Shown: positions 47,401-57,552 of the stretch, piece by piece
Layout: each line of letters starts with the position of its first letter
Numbering within the stretch: position 1 is the first letter of the stretch
Assembly (NCBI RefSeq): GCF_001949145.1
Contig: NW_019091534.1
Span: forward strand, 178,056 to 242,055
DNA length: 64,000 bases
Direction: 5' to 3'
Source: Acanthaster planci
Taxonomy: Eukaryota; Echinodermata; Asteroidea; Valvatida; Acanthasteridae
The notes under the pieces: model-generated
The model's input: the letters and a program-made list of their open reading frames with translations, nothing else
Databases searched by the model: none
What the model was told of the DNA's origin: nothing
Made by a program: the position numbers and the translations under genes

Positions 47401-49428
47401 TACCCTATAATTTGTCACAAAAATACTGCGAAAATATGCAAAAGAATACCTACCGTCATCTCTCAGAGAGTCACGATTACGTGTGCTTTCTTCCTGCGCG
47501 CGTGGGAATGTTTACCTATCGGGTCACCATTTGAACAAAACAATTCAATGTCTTGTCAAATAGCGCCACCAGTTACGCTAGACAGGAATGTGGGTAGCAG
47601 CAAAGCTGCTGAGTATGGTCACAGTATGCGTCGTACAAAGTTTTGAAGATGCCTTCAGAGTTGTATAAACAATGTAATAGGTTCACACTGTCACTGAAAG
47701 AAGGTTGTTTTCCAATGTCATCCTGAAAAGCCAGGGACATTAAAATCATGGCAGTAAAATGCCGAAACCTAAAGTGAAATTCCTGGATCTCAACATCTCG
47801 TTGGCACTTGCAGGTCCCTAAAACCTTCTTTTATTTAAACCAAAACGAAAGGGCCAATGACCACCATCCGGGCAAGTCATCCCCCATTCCACCAGTTCCT
47901 GCCACAAGCTTACGCCACTGCAGGCTGGGCCCATCCCTTTTCACAGTGGCACTCTTATAGCAGACAGAAACGAAGCAGTAAGCACAGAGAATACATAATT
48001 TGGATAAAAATGCTCCTCGCCACCCCTTTTAAGCAAAACACAAGTTCACTAATAAATTATAATTTATGTGCGCATGCGTATGAGGAGGCCTAAAGCTTGA
48101 GTGGCCCATTGGAAACGTGCAGGGGCATAAATTTCAACGTCATTTTCTCTCAGGTTCTGCACTGTTTTTCACTTTCGCCTTCGGAAAGCCCTCTAAAATC
48201 ATTATAGCGGTTACTTTCTGGTATTAAAGGAATTTTCGTCTTGAAAGTTTCGTTCTAAGCGCACGAGGGTGAAAGAAATCAGTAGGGTTCCGTTCTGTGT
48301 GAGCTATAAAAAAACGTTAGAGCAGGATCCACCATTCTCGGTCGACCATGTAAGTGGCGAAGCAAACCTTAACAAAAACTGAAGCTAGCCAGAAATTCAG
48401 GCCGTGACCGAAACGGGCTTCCTGAGCTACGGCTAGGTCTATTGTCTACGTGTCTCCACGTACTTTCAATGGAGTGAAGACCTAGACCTAGTTCTAGACA
48501 ACAGATTTGGATGCAGCCTCACCCTGGTTTCAGCCCGCGATTTAGTACAAGTACGAGTGGTGCATAGTACAAAACTATTGAATTGGACATGGTTGGAAAG
48601 GAACCCTGTTGATTTATTTTGACCATGAGCGTTCTTGAACCAAAGACTATTTTTTGTGTTGTTTGTTTGTTTGTTTGTTTGTTTTTTTGTTGGGGTGTTG
48701 GGGTGTTTGTTTGTTGGGGTGTTGGGGTGTTTGTTTGTTTGTTTGTTTGTTTGTTTTTATTGCAATGTATAACCCTTTTAGACCAGAAGGTAATAGCTAA
48801 AATGATTTTAGAGGGTTTTCTGAAGACGGAATTGAAAAAAGTGCAGAAGCTGAGTGAAAAGTATGAATGAAATGAATGGACAGATATTTCAGGATGCTTT
48901 TGCCAGGCATGTGCATGGGGAATTGGGGCTTGAGCCCTCCCAAGGTTTTCCCCTTTTTCTCTTTTTTGAAAAAACGAAGATAAAAGACTCCTGCAGTTTA
49001 AAGTACTACCTCTGATATAGCCAGATCTCCCAGTCCTAATGGTGCAATGGGGGGGCTTCAGCATCGTGAGTTATTTTGAGGGGTAAATTTTGGTCCGAGC
49101 CCCTATCAGTGTACAAATCCAAATTGTGCTTCAGGTACAGAGTTCATCCAAACGACTACAAGGATCAATACTTCCGTGTGCGGTGACACGTTCCAGCGAC
49201 ATTTTCGGCAGGCAGCCTTGAGTCTAATACGGCAGACTGAAAAGGACTTTAAGAGATGTGAGGTCGAGCGATATGGATTTTTATCAATTCTCACCCCCCG
49301 AAATTTGACCTGTCATCCTCTTGATTAGGGTCATCGGGTCGTTGTCAAACCTGCCAGCATTCAGTGAGGCGTTCCAATGTCCCATCGGAAGTCCCATGAA
49401 TCCTGCCGTGAAGTGTGAGGTGTGGTGA
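35335..49428 (+). CDS. Secreted neprilysin-like zinc endopeptidase (M13), copy A, 14 exons
   Basis: Fourteen exons with consistent phases give 713 residues; NEP family members are usually about 750. M13 peptidases cleave small extracellular peptides. Here [21 protein letters not shown] is a signal peptide rather than the usual type II membrane anchor with cytoplasmic tail, so the enzyme is probably secreted. Landmarks: the Cys-rich start CLQPRCI and [11 protein letters not shown] (exon 2); substrate-binding VNAYY (N512, A513); zinc motif HELVH (H553, E554, H557); third ligand E611 and D615 in ENFADNGG; H675 and R681 in DSHSPEKYR; and the C-terminal CEVW. All residues known to be essential in NEP are present. 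Four N-glycosylation sequons (N124, N189, N490, N642). An upstream exon cannot be excluded. Confidence 0.9.
36079..36276 (+). CDS. Neprilysin A exon 2
   Basis: 198 bases, acceptor ACATACAG, donor AAG|GTACAA. It encodes [18 protein letters not shown] and [14 protein letters not shown], the M13 N-terminal cysteine signature, and the conserved R in ETRW. Confidence 0.92.
36551..36679 (+). CDS. Neprilysin A exon 3
   Basis: 129 bases, acceptor TTGATAG, donor CAA|GTGAGA. It encodes a helix ending [12 protein letters not shown] (conserved Y..CM in the family), followed by GFDPLLQ. Confidence 0.9.
37198..37371 (+). CDS. Neprilysin A exon 4
   Basis: 174 bases, acceptor CCCTTTCAG, donor AAA|GTGAGT. 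It has SVGVWNLL where the family usually has GGW; copy B keeps the GGW form. Ends [11 protein letters not shown]. Confidence 0.9.
37480..37530 (+). CDS. Neprilysin A exon 5
   Basis: 51 bases, acceptor TTTCTCAG, donor TCA|GTAAGT. It encodes [17 protein letters not shown], the D/E-x-x-YY segment of M13 enzymes. Confidence 0.9.
38205..38357 (+). CDS. Neprilysin A exon 6
   Basis: 153 bases, acceptor CTCTTCAG, donor AGG|GTGAGG. It encodes [19 protein letters not shown] and the charged helix [11 protein letters not shown]. Confidence 0.9.
38755..38966 (+). CDS. Neprilysin A exon 7
   Basis: 212 bases, acceptor GGCATTACAG, donor ACAG|GTGCAG, phase 2. It encodes [20 protein letters not shown] and [16 protein letters not shown]. 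The 5' border is the least certain of the gene, because the family is variable there; it is chosen for frame and is the same in copy B. The open frame of 273 codons around it is read-through into both introns. Confidence 0.85.
39639..39840 (+). mobile_element. MITE-like element, copy 2 (in intron 7)
   Basis: AAGGATTTTCAGTCGCGTGA start, the GGCCAATAGAAATAC interior and CAGGTTACCTCACGT end match the element at 116-318 in opposite orientation. It lies within duplication unit A; its counterpart in unit B is interrupted. Confidence 0.6.
40486..40585. repeat. Palindrome in neprilysin A intron 7
   Basis: AAGGGCCAC at 40,487 pairs with GTGGCCCTT at 40,576, and the pairing continues inward through TATCTCGCTG and CAGCGAGAGATA to a centre near 40,535. 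The left arm start is also seen at the right edge of the window (63,986-64,000). Confidence 0.65.
40694..40916 (+). CDS. Neprilysin A exon 8
   Basis: 223 bases, acceptor CTACTCCAG, donor AAG|GTCTGT, joins exon 7 in phase 2. It encodes [20 protein letters not shown] and [20 protein letters not shown], matching the C..v...mg.a.g.lyve block of M13. Confidence 0.9.
41675..41851 (+). CDS. Neprilysin A exon 9
   Basis: 177 bases, acceptor TTGAGTAG, donor AAT|GTAAGT. It encodes [15 protein letters not shown], the KA..K screen typical of the family, and [10 protein letters not shown]. Confidence 0.9.
41966..42259. mobile_element. Long palindromic insertion with 13-bp TSD in neprilysin A intron 9
   Basis: AAAATTTCTGAAC occurs in direct orientation at 41,966-41,978 and 42,247-42,259. 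Between them a near-perfect palindrome of about 110-bp arms (41,976-42,210) folds about 42,093, followed by a 36-bp unpaired tail. At the centre CTGAGGA (42,088-42,094), a five-bp stem GGCCA/TGGCC (42,096-42,100 and 42,109-42,113) and GAAA (42,114-42,117) resemble a hammerhead ribozyme core. Penelope-like retroelements are known to carry hammerhead motifs; no reverse transcriptase is present here. Confidence 0.7.
43454..43557 (+). CDS. Neprilysin A exon 10
   Basis: 104 bases, acceptor TTTTTAACAG, donor GCAG|GTGATG, phase 2. It encodes [19 protein letters not shown] and the glycosylation sequon NVS. Confidence 0.88.
43910..44020 (+). CDS. Neprilysin A exon 11 (substrate-binding segment)
   Basis: 111 bases, acceptor TTTCTTCTAG, donor CCGGC|GTAAGT, phase 2. 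It encodes [18 protein letters not shown] and [13 protein letters not shown]; the N-A-Y-Y contacts the substrate backbone in NEP. Confidence 0.93.
44428..44428. other. Ambiguous base (N)
   Basis: A single unresolved base in intron 11; others are at 46,368 and 52,649. None falls in an exon. Confidence 0.95.
45277..45434. repeat. Short element with 15-bp perfect inverted ends in intron 11
   Basis: TATAGAGTACCGAAG at 45,277-45,291 and its exact complement at 45,420-45,434 bound 158 bp of non-coding DNA. The arms share little beyond the ends. The TA at each outer edge could be a target duplication of Tc1/mariner-type MITEs. Confidence 0.5.
46079..46265 (+). CDS. Neprilysin A exon 12 (zinc-binding HELVH)
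   Basis: 187 bases, acceptor TGCCACAG, donor AAT|GTAAGT. It encodes [20 protein letters not shown], then the [10 protein letters not shown] segment and W..A. H553 and H557 bind zinc and E554 is the catalytic base by analogy with NEP. Confidence 0.95.
46778..47013 (+). CDS. Neprilysin A exon 13 (third zinc ligand)
   Basis: 236 bases, acceptor CCATCAG, donor TACAG|GTATAC, phase 2. It encodes [18 protein letters not shown] (E611 ligand, D615), the [13 protein letters not shown] block and DSHSPEKYR. Confidence 0.95.
48661..48757. repeat. Compound microsatellite (GTTT)n with TTGGGGTG units
   Basis: GTTT repeats enclose two blocks of GTTGGGGTGTTGGGGT, giving four GGGG runs on the plus strand with quadruplex potential. 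The 181-codon minus-strand frame over it is an artefact. Confidence 0.9.
49329..49428 (+). CDS. Neprilysin A exon 14 (C-terminus)
   Basis: 100 bases from acceptor TTGATTAG to TGA at 49,426-49,428. It encodes [18 protein letters not shown] and ends KCEVW, the family's C-terminal C-x-x-W. Confidence 0.93.
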
Positions 49429-49592
49429 TTCCCGTGTGGTGAGCGAGCGGCCATATTTACCAGCCACTTCGAACAGCATTTAATTAATTACAGCTATAAG
49501 TGCATTTCTGATTCGCTGTTATTTTGACACTGTTTACATTCCAGCACTTGTAGATGATATTTTCGTTTTCAAGTATGTTTTGCTTTTATTTG

Positions 49593-49598
49593 ATTAAA
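49593..49598 (+). terminator. Neprilysin A poly(A) signal candidate
   Basis: ATTAAA, 164 bases after the stop codon, in an AT-rich context. A variant signal; no nearer AATAAA was seen. Confidence 0.35.
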
Positions 49599-52500
49599 TT
49601 CAAAAACGAAAGTTTGCTGGACACCTGTATTCTTAGGACGTGTTGAAAAAAGGTTTGTATTTTTTTAATTTGATGTAAACTCGTGTGCCCCACATGTGCG
49701 ACACTTTTGAAGACAAAAACTTTTGAAGGTATAAACACTTTGCGTCATAATTAACAGCATCATCATTAGTATTAATATTCATCAGAATTGGAATTTGAAC
49801 AAAACAAGGAATACTAAGACGTCAGTGGAAAATTTTTACCCATTGGAACAAACCTACAAATCCAACTATTTCTGTCCATATGGATTGGAGTAGTAAGACA
49901 AGTGTTTATTTAATTTTGTTTCAAAAACCCTCAAAATAATATTCGGTGTAAGAAAAAAAGGGAAAGCCTAGCTCACATGACAGCATACAAGATGTCGAGA
50001 CGCAAACAGTGGCGGATGATTAACGTGCATGACGTCACTCCATCCAAACCAAACACATCATGCTGTCCGAAACTCCCAACGTTTTATTATAGCATGCCTT
50101 CCTAGTGGTTGTACCAGGTTTGAGAACCAAACTGGTAAACTCCAGTTCAATGGTCTTCGTTTTAGAGGCTGATGCTTTGATGACAATAATTGGACTGCCA
50201 TGTTTTAGTCGGAACCAGGAGAAATGGGCAAAAATTTGGTACTGATACAAAGAGAGAGAGGGGGAGAGACATTACAATCGTGTTTGTGTGGTCCTACTCT
50301 GGCGATTCACACTGAGAATCAGCACAGTTGAACACGATTCAGTTTTTATTGACTTTCTCGTCTGTGGTTGTGTCAGTCGCGGTAAAAAGCGTCCGCGTGT
50401 GTTTGTGTCCCATTACATCGATGTGTCCATTTACATCGATATGGAATACAACTTGGTCGCGTGATTTACCGTTTGTCTCCAAACTTTACTCTGTGCATGT
50501 GGCCTCGACTCGATAAGGGGGATTGTGACTGTCGATGCCGATGACCATGTGCCCTACCATAATCAGGACATTTACGGCTTCACTTTTCGCTGTCCACGTG
50601 CAAGTTTGATAAGGGGTAGCCTAAAATATAAGATGTGGCATATCGATCTACTGCCTCTAGCCTGGGCCTCAGAAGACTGCGTTCATCAGGAAAGGGCTAC
50701 TGACTGACATTTTACAAAGGTTCTAAGGGTTCAAAAGGGGGAAATGGGGAGGATACACTCCTCCTGAATTGTTTGACTGAAGAAACTACCATAATGGGAT
50801 GCATGACTCGCATTATGACATTCAAACTGTACACATGACGGACATGAAGATGGCTTGGCGCTGTTCCGCAAAAAACAAAAGAAAAAAAAAAGATGCATTA
50901 CGTTTGCGGTACGTACGGTGGCTAATAGGATTTTTGAAAACCGCCGGATATCAGAAAGCTCCACATAGGACTCAGATGTCACCTGCTCCCCTCACTCTAC
51001 TCCGTCACATGACAGAGAATGCCGAAACTTGTAATAAACTTGTGCTGCCGGTAGTGAAAATTGGAGACACAGAAAACGATTGCGCACACAGAGTGGTCTC
51101 CGATTCAAACTACATGATTGAAACATCAAGTGGCTTAAATTGACACTTTTCTTGTGAGACAACAGCACCAACCACAGTGTCAATGTTGTTGGTCACCACC
51201 ATCGCCCTCCTTCGATTTCTAAAGGACATTTTTTTATCAGTCTAATGCGCCGAAAAACATGTACGCCCTCCCTGGAGGGAGTCGTTGTATTTGAATGAGG
51301 AATGTGGTAGCAATCGAATCACATGAGATTTTCAGACCGTTCATGTTGTGAATTCGGTCAGGGTTCAATATCCCCATGACTGTTTGACACTTTCAGTGGA
51401 CTCAGTCGATTCAGTGGAGACATCATATCGTCATATAAAAGCAGTGTCGCGTTACATTCCTTCTCTTTGGCTGTGCAAATTTTATCATATAAAAATACAT
51501 ACGGCAACTGTAGAAATAAAAACAATTCTCTATATGTAAACAAACTGTCTGTCTATTGTGGTTCTGTCATGTAGTATCTGAGTCTATTTGTCATTTCACG
51601 TCTGTTGTATATTTAAAACGTCTTTTTATTTCAATGTTTATGCATTGGTCATTGCTTGTTCCATGGAGGAAAAAGATACACGCTGTCTAATATTGCATTA
51701 CTCGTCATTTTGACATCATATCGGAAAAGCGAGATAATCTTGGCAGTCGAGATATACCCAGTATATGCATGAAGGTTCGATAATTTGGGATACCTCAGAA
51801 ATCTTCAACATGACGCGTTTCAACAGTTTCCCTTTTCTGGGTACACATCCAATGCTTTGGAAGAATAAGATGAGTGCCTACCGTGTACAAGCCCGAGATA
51901 TTTGAACTGGAGATAGTAAAAATTGTCGGATATCTCCAAGGAAGATTGACAGATCTGTCGAACTTTCAGGAGACATTCAAGAGTTGCGTAAACAATTTCA
52001 GGGTTACTCAAGTAACGTTTTTAACGAGGCATATGACCTGCTAATGGCACCAATCGGAACGATTACAGCATTTGGTTACAGTATATATATATATATGGTA
52101 GTCTATGAAATGTCACATGAGATTTTGTGGACTTGAAAAATGGTAGTAAAGTGAAGCCCTTACGTGCTAGTTAACCTAAGGAACGTTAAGCCCACGGAAC
52201 ATATTGTTATGAAAGGTCATATACTTTGTATTATCAGTAAAGAAAAAAAAGAAGATCACCGTAAACAAACGTTTGTCATTTTGTGCTCAAATAACATAGA
52301 TGAATTAAATCAAGACAGGACTAATATTTAGTCAACAGTGACTGACTTTGGTCAAATTTGACTAGTATTTGACTTACATTAGTCATTGGAATGTCTGGCT
52401 AATTCTAAATAGTAATTGGCTGGTCCGACTAATTCAAATTGGTCATTTTAGATAATAAGCTGGACTTACTTTTATCAGTCAGACCGAGAAATATTATTTT

Positions 52501-54529
52501 ACAGTGATTATACAAAGGTCTGGGACCTAAAACTGCATTGTTTTAAAAATAACGCTGTTTTTAACTGTTTCTAATATGTGTTTGATTGTATTGCTATGAT
52601 GTGCGAGCATATGATGCAAGATATGGGGCGGAGAGAACCCCCCCCCCCNGTAACAATAGTCTAGAGTGAGTAAAGGGATTGGACATGTGGGGGGGGGTAC
52701 CCATCGGCCCCATATCGTGCACGGTATCTGTGCGAGGTCCACAGTAGTTGGCTACAAATATATGTTACATTAAAAGTACAGCTAGTCATTTGTCTTTTGT
52801 GAAGTCGTTAGAGGCAACCAAGGTGTTCAAAATTCAAGGAGGGGTGCTATACAACTAACCCTAACCCTGGAGTCTCAACTTCCAAAGAAAAAAAAGCAAG
52901 ATTCTAGGATCTCAATTTCAAATCAAACGTTGTAGCGCCATGCTTTTAATTGCACCAGAATTCGGCGTCCAGGACACACTCTAATTCAGCCTACAGCTAC
53001 GCGATGCTACGATCTGCACGGACAAACTTTTCCGTTCAGTTTCAACTGTAGGCCTACTATTCGCTATTGGAATTCCTTGGATGGTGATACTTGTGCAGCT
53101 GGTAGCGTGCATACCTTTAAGACTAAGGCCAACAGGTATCTTAGGTCCATTTGACTTATTCACCTGTTTCCTGTTCTTTTTTGTGGTTGTCTTGTCCTTG
53201 TCGACGCTTTAGGTGTTTAGGGGTTGCTGGTAGCAACTTATAGTGGGTTTCCACTTTTCCCTCTCAACCTAACGCGTCTAGTTTAATAATAATAATGATA
53301 ATAAAGTCCGTGGGAAGCGCGCGTGTGCATCGTATCAACGCTTGCTTGCTTCGTTGACTTAAAAGCGAATTACTAACGGTATTTTCAAAAAATGCGTCTT
53401 CGGACATATCACTGGAAAGGGCCTGCTCTCTTTTCTTTCTTTAAAATGGCAACTTGTCTGAAATAAAATTATTCCACAGCGAGCTTAGTCATCTTTAAAA
53501 AAAGCCTACCTTTTGAATAAAAGCATTTGTCGGTTACTTCATGGACAGCTGCAAATGTGGGACTGTTTAAACCACCTCCCCATGATCTTTGTGTTTCTAG
53601 GTTAATGTCTATCTGCATCCAAATCCATGTTAAGTTTAGTAGATGTACAGGCACGAAGCACACTTTAAACCCTCCATGACCGACTCGCGCAGACCCAATG
53701 GGCTCAATATGACGTCGTCCATGCTCCTTTTCAGGTTTACCCGTTGAACCCGTAAGTCAGCGAGGCCGTTCCCCAACGTTTCTAAGACGATCAAAATAAA
53801 GTCATGCCCGAGCTAAACGTGAGGTATAAACTCCGAAACACGCTTCAAGAGCAGTTATATATATATATGAAACATCAAGAAAGCTTCATATTCCCGTTCA
53901 ATGGGTAGGGTTTCTAAATATTCGCATACAACTGTAAAAAAAGTGGAAATTTGAGACTTGAGAATTTACTAAAAGAAACATTTAGGTTTTGGGACCTTTT
54001 GAATACAATACTTGTTATTTTTTACGTTTCATTTAGGTTTATTGTCAATAAACTTTGGCAAGACAAATTTTATGTTATACCAATAATTTAACCAGTTTCA
54101 TTTAATGAGTTACCTATGTAAAACACTACGGGTCCGTTTTCCCCTCTCATGCCCTATACACTTTGGGTAAAAAGGGGGCCACTTATGTGAAATTCTAAAT
54201 ATACTTGTTACTATGGCAATGACGTACGCTAGTGATCCACAATACATTAAATACATTTATGATAGCACACACTTCATGTTGAATGTCTGTAATGTACACT
54301 TCTAATATTATTGGCTATGAAGGTTTGGGATACCCTTATATCTCAATCTCTTAAGCTTTTAATTTCTTTTGATTTTGAAACAGATAAAACTTTTACTATC
54401 AAAATCGTGTGGCACAACTGTTATCCTTATTGCAAGAGTTACTATCTCAAAATGATGTTGCCGAATGAACATCATCATCCTTGTGATTCACGCGTAGACG
54501 CGTTGGTGTATTCCTTATGTCTCACAACC

Positions 54530-54860
54530 TTAAGCTTATTCAATCCAGAAATATCCTTTAACCTTGATGGTTAGCCTCCTTGTTTTCCTTCAAAAAAAAT
54601 CTTCCTAACCTTGATGATAGTTTCCCAATTTGTTTGCCTTATAATAAAGCCGCAATGCTTATTATTTTAATTTTCCTCCTGAAAGTATTTTCGTAAGCTT
54701 AATGGTTAGTCCCGTGACTTTCCTACTCTAAAAAAACCCAAGTTCCTCCATTTTCCTTCTAAAATACCCTTTTAGTCGTAATCAGCAGCCTCCCGTTTTT
54801 TCCTTCCAAAAATATCCTCCTAGCCGAGATGCCTTCTTTCGTAAAAATTTTAATCCTCTC
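54530..54860. repeat. Degenerate minisatellite upstream of duplication junction
   Basis: About six diverged repeats of roughly 45-55 bp built from AATATCCTCCTAACC, TTGATGGTTAGCCTCC and TTTTCCTTC motifs. It ends about 230 bp before the start of unit B. Confidence 0.6.
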
Positions 54861-57465
54861 TGAACAGGCTTATTCAGGTTCTCCCTTGCCTAACAACATC
54901 TTGTCCCATTTCTTGCCGAGATCGACAAAGTCTAAATGGTTTTATCCATATACAGTCGTCTTTCTCATAATGGCATACTAATGAAGACGGTATAAATCTC
55001 CTCCATTCCGCGCCAATAGCTTACAACGTTTGACATATCGCTAGATATGTCGTAGGCCAAGTAGGGCCTTATGTCCACTTCCAAATGAACATATCCCAAC
55101 TAAAGTAGAGAACTGGGCTTCAAAATTGAGGGGATCGTTATCTTGAAATTGTATACACCCAGACGTCTTTGCATGACGGATATCACCGATGGCGGGTTGG
55201 ACCGTTTCAATTTATCATCATCATCACTGAGCATGGACCACTTTGAGTGGCGAGCCAACTGAAGGCAGACACATCTCTCTCTCTCTTGTCGCCTGCCAAT
55301 GACCAATAGCCAGTGATGATGTGACTCCCGATTGCCTACATCGGAGTGCCAATTTTGTACTTTGCACAAACAGTTGCAAATATCTTAGCTTAATTATCAC
55401 CAATGTAACAGTCTTATTTACGAAACACATTACGAAACGGGAAATTACGCTTTTTCTTGTGGAACCCTGCACTTAAATTGAAGAATCCAAAATCAGCCAG
55501 ATTGAACTGATGCTTCCTTTCTGCACGTTTTGACATCACACTTGTTTCAGTATATACTAGCAATATTGATCAAGCAGTTGTCATCTGAATGCTACAGGAC
55601 ACAGATTCCGTTGCTACACTTAGCCCAAATACTCATGAATTAAAGAATGACACGTGAAATGTCAAGATGTGCGGAAAGAAATACTGGTTCCATCCCACTT
55701 GAATATTTTCCGATGGATTCTAAGAGTTAAATGCAGGGTCCAGTGGAAACGGACATTTTGTGACGTGCATAATTCATTTCCGCATCACGCAAAATGGATT
55801 CACACTAACCGAAACTTATTGCAAACTGTGGAGCATTTGCGGAGGGATGGGACAGACGGGGGAGTAGGGGATGAGAACCAAAGAATTAAACAAAATTTAA
55901 AAAGAACAATAATAAATAGCAAACTTGATTTAATCTAAGCTTAATTTGCATTCGCTACGATTACATTCACCGTTTCATATTGAAACAAAGACCCCTTGAC
56001 GTCAAAACGACGTCAACAGTCACGCCGTGTGCACCAGCAACGCACGTCAATTTGAACTAATTACAGTAGGCCTAGACCATATTTTTCAAGCTTTATCCCC
56101 TTATGTATACACGTACTTATACGATTCATTGTGACAGCACCCTCTTTACATGCGTACCAGCCTCTCCGCACTAAAGGTTAACGATTCGTCTCTAGTCATG
56201 TTAGTAATTGTTCGTGTCGTACACAGTGATTCGTTGTGTGTTGTGTCGCATGTGTCGCTGAATAAACTACAGGAGGGTTTTGGAACCAAGACTAGCAAAA
56301 AGTAGGCATTGTGAGGATAAACACCAGCGATGGTTGGTGTCTGTTTTTAGTTATATCGTTTTAGGGATGACCTTTGAAAGAAACGACCGAATTCCAAACC
56401 AAAGTATCCTATATGTTGTCAGGGTCCACGCAGCGTTAATTAAATGAGTGCAAATGTATTTACAATTTTGACATCATTGGACTGGACGATGGTGGACAGT
56501 GAAATATACCACACAAAACTCGCCTTTCTCCCATATTTATTAATTGTTCAAAAGATTAGGGTTCCAGGGGAATTGCCAACCCCCCGACGGATCCGTCCTT
56601 GTTTCGTGGCAGATGGCAAGTCCGTAAGAAAACACACGTACGTACCTTGAAAAGGGACTAAGTCACGCGTAGAGTTCCTGTCTGGGTCCTTCTCCGAGCA
56701 TTTTCCGACTGTTCTTAAACCACGTACAGCGTCACGTTTTCCACGCTCTGCGGGATACACCTTGTATATGGACTTGGGAAAAGGACTCGACTACAGCGCT
56801 GTACAAATTGGTATGACCCGAAGTTCTTCCACAAGGTCACTAGAAGAAGCTCTTGTGACCTGACCTTAAGCATATTGTCTGATTTAACATCTGGTTCTGA
56901 GCCGAATTCACCCCAAATTACGCGATGAAATATTCTGAAGAGATCAACAACTATTAAAAGGGTAAACTGTTATACCCTTCAATAACCGAAGATATTCAGT
57001 GCAAGCAAGGGATGGTGTAGTCTAACTCACCTGTCAGAATACAAGAGTTCTGAAAAGAAAAGAGACAGAGAGATAAAAATGTAAACTGCCGGCCGTGGGC
57101 GACAATAGGATTGCAGGGGGATGCTCTCATCTGCAGCTATGCTCATGCCCTTTCCTTGTACGGGACCTTCCCTGCATTCTCACTCTAGATTCAGTCTGCA
57201 TGTTTAAGCATGCCCCAGACTGCCTCCTGCAGTACGGTGGGGGTCAACGAAGGTCCAAGGGGGACCATCAGGACCCTGGCTCGTTTAACGTGATTGAGCA
57301 GGCCAAGAACCGTCGTTTGCAAAGTCGTTAGACGTGACTGGAGAGGAGAAAAAATACGTGTACATGTACTTGTCTATTCAGGAACTGGGGCACTCCGCTC
57401 ACAGAGCTCAGACTGGGCAGGCCGGTACAAAGGCGCGGTCTATCTCCAAACACTAAACTTTGAAA

Positions 57466-57552
57466 ATGGAATTTTGTACCGTGAGCAACTTTCTGATCCT
57501 GATTCTACTTCTTGGAACGGCAAATGGTCTCCCCTGCAACGGACCCAAAGGG
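57466..57552 (+). CDS. Neprilysin B exon 1 (signal peptide)
   Basis: 87 bases, donor GGG|GTAAAT. Three residues differ from copy A (V3F, F4C, E17G). Confidence 0.75.

Larger units (their letters stand above)
32786..55087. repeat. Tandem segmental duplication, unit A
   Basis: Sequence from 32,786 onward matches sequence from 55,088 onward through exons and introns of the neprilysin gene, with small indels, to the end of the window. The end-to-end arrangement implies a unit of about 22.3 kb, containing the whole copy A gene and its 3' flank. Confidence 0.85.
49429..55087. other. Intergenic between neprilysin copies
   Basis: No supported gene. It holds a GACT/AGTCA-rich stretch at 52,320-52,490, TA microsatellites near 52,084 and 53,858, C- and G-runs around 52,640-52,700, a TAA-rich tract near 53,286 and a degenerate tandem repeat at 54,530-54,860. 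By position it is the 3' part of duplication unit A. Confidence 0.45.

Noticed and set aside
48519-49064. 181-codon minus-strand frame
   Set aside because: Runs through the compound GTTT microsatellite, giving NKQTNKQTN-type repeats.
52856-52868. Telomere-like CTAACCCTAACCC
   Set aside because: Only two units; no array.
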